A stretch of 64,000 nucleotides of DNA, from NCBI GenBank assembly GCA_002794735.1, contig NBAZ01000001.1, positions 248,001 through 312,000 on the forward strand, read 5' to 3'. Every line of letters starts with the position of its first letter. The stretch's first letter is position 1. Source of the DNA: Pyrrhoderma lamaoense (Eukaryota > Basidiomycota > Agaricomycetes > Hymenochaetales > Hymenochaetaceae). The notes beneath the pieces were generated by a model. It had not been told where the DNA came from. It saw only the letters and a program-made list of their open reading frames with translations, and made no database searches. This document shows, piece after piece, positions 58,162-64,000 of the stretch. The position numbers and the translations under genes are program-made.

Positions 58162-60652
58162 ATGGAACATCAGTACTCATCTGACGAACGCAAAAACAGA
58201 TTTGCTTCTTCTGGTGCAGATACTCCAAGATCAGCAAGTCAGCCTCCCACTACAAATGGTGAAGGCTTCTATGTGTCCCCGGCTATGCAGATCTATGGTA
58301 GCCCAGGTGGAAGAAATATAAGTACAAACAATAATACATTCAATTCTCCGTGGGCAATGTCATCGGGTCGAGTCCCACAAACTCTTTCACGGAGCTCTTC
58401 CATAGGAATGCCGGCTTCACTTCCTCGAAGCTCGTCTTTTAGTGCTTCAGCTGAACGCGCATATGGATCCACATCATTTGCCTCTGCCATCCGTGAATCG
58501 CATTCTTTCCCGTCTACCTTTGAGGATGATGAGTCAGAAGCGTTGTCGGACGCTACGGGGGATTACACGACCGACTATTCATATTCTGAATCGCGTGGGC
58601 GTAATGCATTTTTAGGTCCTGATACACGCAGTCGCTCACAATCTCTTGCAACAGCAACGTCGATGCGGCCGGGGCCTATCGGCAGTCCACCCTCGGGCTG
58701 GGCTCAAGGTTCGGGCCCGATGAGCATACCAGGACGCTATGGATATAGTGATGTCAAGGCACCAGGAAGTCGTTTTGGTAGTCTGGGTAACGTCGCTCGT
58801 TCTCCTATAGGTGTCCATGGTGCATCTCCATCTCCGACGGGTTTGCGAGTTGGACACGGGCAGGCGGAATTGTCAAATATATCACCTTTAGCCCGTGACG
58901 TTGGTCAAATTATGCTTGATGAAGATTGGTCTGGCGGAGACGGTCTGGACAGTGGAGCAACGAGCCGACGACATAGCGTCAGTATCGTACAACCGCGGCG
59001 TGGTATAGTCGGATTTAGTGCACCGGATAGTCAAGGACATGACGATGGAACACAGAACTTTCATATGGGCAGTAGTGCAGGTGTAACTATGGGTAATGGA
59101 GGTAGTATCTTCTCAGACGACGAAATAGCTGTCACCTTGAATAATCTCAGTCTGAGCCAGCAAAATCAGCCTTCGCGTAGCTCACAGCCCGTGAGCCAGC
59201 CCTCTTCACTGCCAATATATGCTCCACTCTCTCGCTCTTCACATGACACACTATCAGGATCGTTAGCAGAAAGCCTTTCAATACCATCTGGGGAACATCT
59301 ACCCCGTCGTATGTTGCGAACTCCGAGCGAAAGTGGTTATTCTGTAGGCAGCAGTGGAGCATCTCCCCTCGTGGTTTAGAGCATTCCCCAGCACTCGATC
59401 AGTATACCTCTCGCACCCAACCATCTCGCCCTGAAATTCGTACGGATTTATCTCCTTCTATGCAAAACCTTCGGTTCAACGGCATGCAGTATAACATCCC
59501 TGAAAACGGTCCAGCACCTCAGATGTCACCAACGTTCATGCGTAATACAATAGCGTCAAATCAACCTTTCATACAGATGCATCAGGGACAGATGCCATTG
59601 TCGCCCACGCGACATATGGATAATCAATTACAAATGCAGCATATACTACAGCAACAGCAACAGCAACACGCTGGAGTAGCGACTCCTCTCCAAAGGCGTG
59701 CTTCTCAGAGTGAATCACTCCATCAACATTCATTGTCTTCTCCATCTGCTCAAGTCCCAGGACAGTCGCAACTCTCGGATCTTGGACGGGGAATTCCCTT
59801 ACATGCTGTACCCACCCATTGGGCCTTGTATATTGTAGAATTCAAAGCAGGAAGAACAGATTTGTATTACAATGACGATCCAAGAATGCCACAACTTAGA
59901 GTCAACGACCTAGTTATTGTTGAAGCTGATAGAGGGAAGGATTTAGGGAAGATTGTGAATGATACTATCACTGCGGCAGAAGTAGAAGCATTCGTCCGGC
60001 AGCAAGCTGTACAGGCTCAACAGGCGGCCCTAATGGAGCAAGGGTATGGTGGTGGAGGACCAACGAGTCCAGATGGCCATGTATCTCATGGGAAGAAGGA
60101 AATTAACCCAAAGAAGATTTACGGAAAAGCAAACGCACAGGACGCACAGTATGTTTTTCTCATTAAATACCGTGGTATCGGGGTAAACAAGGTTATCAAA
60201 ACAATCATATAGACAATTAATTGCGAAACGTCAAGACGAAGAAAAGGCATTGCAACTATGCAAGACAAAAGTTAGGCAAAAGAAGTTACCGATGGAAGTA
60301 GTTGACGCAGAATATCAGTGGTGAGTCATCGTGGACTTAGAGGCATACATGACTACGCATCATTAATTGACCTTTTATTTTTTTTAATCTCAGGGACCGT
60401 CGTAAACTCACATTCTTCTTTGTTGCTGAGAAACGAATTGACTTCCGCGAGCTTGTACGAGAGTTATTCCGGTATGTCTTCGTTTTCCCTATTTATTTCA
60501 ATTTCCATTACTAGAGCTTATTGTGCTGACGTGTGAATTGCTCTCATGATGACATAAACATGATCGCTCTTCTTACCTTTGCGATTCTCCACAGCCTCTA
60601 CAAAACGCGTATCTGGATGGCATCAATTGGTGGCCAGATGAGCCCTGAGTAG
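58162..60652 (+). CDS. PSP1 C-terminal domain protein (one frame break)
   Basis: Large Ser/Pro/Gln-rich protein ending in a PSP1 C-terminal domain, named after yeast Psp1, a high-copy suppressor of DNA polymerase alpha mutations. The molecular role is not settled. Exons 58162-60148, 60213-60320, 60394-60471 and 60595-60652. The N-terminal 540 residues are low complexity, including a glutamine run near 59650-59675. The domain begins at THWALYIVEFKAGRTDLYY, with DLVIVEADRGKDLGKIV, KRQDEEKALQLCKTKV and the end DRRKLTFFFVAEKRIDFREL. At CCCC 59365-59368 the frame shifts between SSGASP and RGLEHSPALDQY. One base added gives 743 residues with all phases right. The start MEHQYSSDE is chosen because upstream codons look like leader. 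Confidence 0.88.
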
Positions 60653-62798
60653 AAACAATGACGATATTTGTTACTGTTGTTTTGTTTTTGTTGTAACGAA
60701 GAATAATCAAGGGGCCTAAGCGGTGGATCTATAGGACTAATCACTTCCTTCCATCCTCCCCACATGAAAATTCATACTCTTATTTTCTTTCTTCTTCTTA
60801 ATCTTGTGGGTGTACAGATAACGTTTATGTAGATGTTTGGGTCTCAAAAGATCTACTCAAATCTTGCATTCTTCCCTCGCTTCTACCCTCATTTCACCTT
60901 TGGCTTTTTCTCTTTCTTATTGAGGTCATTCCCTTCTCTATTCACTTTCAACATATATCGTACTTTACTCCTTGATGGGACCCTCATTAAGACTATTAGT
61001 ATTTTTTCTATATTTCTCATCCCCTTCCCGATTCTGTTGCTGCGAAGGTGGTATTGCAAAACTAATTGATGAATGTAAAAGTGCGTGTATGTTGTTTGAT
61101 GTTATGTACTATTAGCATTACCTGGTAGTTTCACTTTCCTATCATCCTCTTTTCTCAAGTTTTTCTGACTTTTCATGCATCTGATCGAGTCTTTTTTTTT
61201 GTTTCACTTTCAAGTCCTTCCTCTTTGCTCTTGATTTATTTTCTAGTCTCTTCTTACCCTGCGGGTATCTAACAATTTTTGTTTGTCTCTCATAGCTTGT
61301 TCTGACGATCTTAAACCAATTGTTCTGATAGCAATGCATTCATCTAGAGTAGCTAATCCATTCTAGATGTGCTAAATCCTCTTTATTTTTACAATCTATT
61401 ATTTTTATGATAAGATCATCTCTGACTCTTATTAAATTATGGGTTTTTCGGTTTCGGTTTAAAAAAAACTACAGAGTTAAATTAAGTCGTCTCTTTTGCT
61501 CTTTTCTATCTAGACTGTTACATGAAAAACTGATCTTAGATCTACACTTGATTATGTGTTACTTGTTCTCTATTAAGTAAATTAGTAATGATGAACATTA
61601 TGTGCATCCCATATAAAAAAAGCTATATTGTAGATTAGGTACTTTGTATCCCTTTTTCCCGTGTATTACTTGAATATGGTTCAGTCTAGTATTATAAGCA
61701 CTATTGCATCATAATAGCGAAGCAGCTGATAAGTAAGTTTATTCAGTACCTGACTTGTTATTACGAGTTAAGAAGACAAAGCACAGAACCCCATTTACTG
61801 TATCTCAGCCTTCTCCTATCAGGGCTTTGTCTTCTTGGAAATTGGTTTTTTGGTGCTGAGCGCTGAGTAGTAGCATGTACACTAGCTCTAAAGGAGGGGA
61901 TGACAGGTGTGATATTACATGTAAGGTTGCATAACGGTGCTATGATAGCTGTTCTCCTGTTCTGCTCTTATTCTTCCATCCGACTTAATGTATGCTTCTA
62001 GGCTCATATCTATAACGGGGCCAGATACCTAGCCTTATAACGTTCTATACACATCATCTCACATGCTGCTAGTACTACAAGAGCTTGATACTAATATCGA
62101 CATCCTTTGTATTAGTGCAATGTGAACGAGCCACTTTTCCCTGAGCACTCTGACTATGCGTTTTTAATTATTATCTTTTCTTCATTATAAATTTGCTGTT
62201 TTTTTCAATCAAATTCTCCGCGTTCCTGGGGTGTTTTGCACACATACAATGTTAATCCTCCTCTTGGCCGGCGGCATAATAAAGACGTTGGGATCCCACT
62301 TCTCTTTTCCTCGCTCTAGACTCATTTCCTGCTCCCTTCACCCCTCTTTACATGTATGAAACTGATGTAAGTAGTCTAGAATAGTATCAATATATGTTAC
62401 TATATTTATATCATATCAAGGTGAGTGGGAGAAACGAAGGGGGCTGAAGTCTGTCTATTATTACCTGTTCATAAATTGGGAATTACAACATATTTTAGAT
62501 ACTTAACAAGAGGGGGTGAACGAAGAAAGCGGAGAAGTACAATCAAGTGACGTATGTATTATATATGTGTATTACAGTTCTATTCATTTCTATACCCAAT
62601 TTTGCGATTTATTAATTCAACCAAGTATGAGTCACTTGAGAGCCGGGTCCCTCTTAAATCAATCATGAAAGAGAAACAGGAAAAAAAAAAAGAAAAATGA
62701 GGGAGACAAAGGCAGGAAGAAGAACGGTTTACTATCGGTTTCTTCCCATTGGCGTATTTCATTTCCAGGCCATGTGAGCTAGCGAGCCTTCACTAGTT
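60653..62798. other. intergenic, T-rich
   Basis: About 2.1 kb rich in T/pyrimidine runs (60750-61250) and AT, with no ORF that looks like a gene. It presumably contains the 3' untranslated regions of both flanking convergent genes. No repeat or RNA gene was recognised. Confidence 0.4.
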
Positions 62799-63987
62799 TT
62801 ATTTTCCTCTTGTCTGGCCTGTCGATTTCCTAGTATCAGTATTATGGCGTGAAGGGGAGGATGGGCGTTGTGTATCCTGAGCATTTCTTGCAAGCGCCAT
62901 AGCCACCAGATGATTGAGCCTTTGCTTCTCTTCTTCCGGACTTCTTTCTCCTCCTTTCGATTTCTCTTCTTCCGGCAGATCTGTCAGAAATCTTTCCCAG
63001 TTCTTTTCTTTCGGATCCATCAAAGCTCCCATCACTTGTGCAACTCTTGACTGGGGATTTATAAGGATTGAAATGAAATTATATTTTACGAAAAAGTTTG
63101 CAAAAACATCTCTCGTGGATTCACCCGGGTATATGTTATACTCTTTAGGAAATATTTCTAAGCATATATCAAAGATCAGAAGTATGTGTTTAGTTTTTCT
63201 GTGCGTTAATCGAATCGTTCAAAAGACAACGTACCCAACAATCGATATCGGTTTCTTGGCTCCGCATGTTTCATCCTAAATAGCTTAAGTTTTACCTCCT
63301 TCATCATTTTGAAGTATGTCTCTATAAATTATGGGGTAAAAAACACGAGAAAAAAAGTTAATAACAATGTTCAGCTTCCCTATCTTGCTACTTACGAGAC
63401 AGTTTATCCTCAACAGACTTCGGAAGCGCCATTTCCTCACAATTTTCTTTGTCGTTGAGTTCAGCAATATCATCGTCGTTATTTGCACGTAAATTACTCA
63501 GTCTTCTCAAGAGGCTAGGGGTTGCGCCTCTACTTGGAGTTCGCAATAGACTTGGGGCTGTGACATTCCCTCCTGAATCGTGATTCGTACTTCCTATTTT
63601 TTTTAAAAATATTAGTTCGCAAGCAATGTTAGTTATACACACAACTTGAATAGGGTAATGGTTATTAATTTATGATAACTAACCAGTACGACTGAGTTCA
63701 GGGTGCTGCTGAGTACTATTACGTGGTGCTGGATGCGATCTTGCAGGATCTGTAGGTTCTACAACTCTCTTTTGGAGTTTACTAGGTATCCGTTTTGGTT
63801 CAACAGCTTTTTGAGTTTCACCAGTCTTAGTCTTACGGCTTTGAAGTCTGAAAAAGTCCGAAACTTTAGAAAGTGAGCCAGACTTTGATTTTTTCTTGGC
63901 TTCCGCACCGGAAGTATGTAGTTGTTGTAGTTGTTGTTGTTGATGGTGTGTAGTTAGCGGATTTTTCGTCCCTTTACTGCCAGTCAT
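62799..63987 (-). CDS. unidentified conserved-looking protein, five exons
   Basis: I do not recognise this protein. Exons 63987-63684, 63593-63396, 63321-63296 (26 nt), 63275-63235 (41 nt) and 63198-62799 join in phase to 322 residues, which supports a real gene. The N-terminus is basic with a Gln run (THHQQQQLQQLH), then KVSDFFRLQSRK, two near-identical LLR-type motifs (PSLLRTPSRGATPSLLRRLS) and an acidic stretch. The C-terminal half looks globular: HILLIFDICLEIFPKEY, TRDVFANFFVKYNFISILIN and VAQVMGALMDP with NWERFLTDLPEEEK, ending in a charged, disordered tail. Another in-frame ATG lies 12 nt upstream (63999), and the 5' end could extend beyond the window. Confidence 0.6.
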
Positions 63988-64000
63988 TGTACAAAACACC

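Noticed and set aside
3041..60652. Programmed ribosomal frameshifting or general recoding as cause of the frame breaks
   Set aside because: The breaks share no slippery heptamer or downstream structure that I can see. They occur at runs of all four bases and hit several unrelated genes, up to four times in one gene. One-base loss in the consensus is simpler.

Overview
The window is nuclear DNA from a fungus, almost certainly a mushroom-type basidiomycete (Agaricomycetes). Genes are cut by many introns of about 45-70 nt with GT...AG ends. Several families typical of that group are present: a NACHT-WD40 NLR-like gene, a FunK1 kinase fragment, a DUF6533-type membrane protein and a UbiA-like family of about 295 residues. 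No rRNA, tRNA or CRISPR array was recognised.

Left part (0.5-13.7 kb) is housekeeping: VPS27 (ESCRT-0, minus strand) and CAND1 (cullin exchange, plus strand) share a 262-bp divergent promoter region. PUT1 (mitochondrial proline dehydrogenase, minus), BCP1 (BCCIP family, plus) and a short-chain dehydrogenase with very small exons follow.

The middle (13.7-37 kb) is gene-poor and accessory. It holds three paralogous UbiA-superfamily membrane genes (15.2, 32.9 and 35.8 kb) and a single-exon 2-oxoglutarate/Fe(II) oxygenase next to the second one, a possible small terpenoid-type locus. It also holds three copies (two direct, one inverted) of an unidentified mosaic gene or repeat family, and a 453-bp non-autonomous DNA transposon with perfect 29-bp terminal inverted repeats and an 8-bp target duplication.

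The right part (37-64 kb) has an F-box-like protein, the divergent pair CSN7 (COP9 signalosome) and RGP1 (Ypt6 exchange factor), a DUF6533-type membrane protein, a large damaged NACHT-WD40 gene, a decayed duplicate fragment of RGP1, a PSP1-domain protein and an intact unidentified gene at the right edge. The NACHT-WD40 gene carries a piece of FunK1 kinase inside it, and a second small NLR relic lies just upstream.

One pattern runs through the window. At least 15 times, in eight recognisable genes, the reading frame breaks exactly where a short run of one base (2-6 bases) looks one base short. Restoring one base each time makes every exon phase and total length fit. This points to consensus error in the sequence rather than eight dead genes, and it must be kept in mind for every broken gene listed here.
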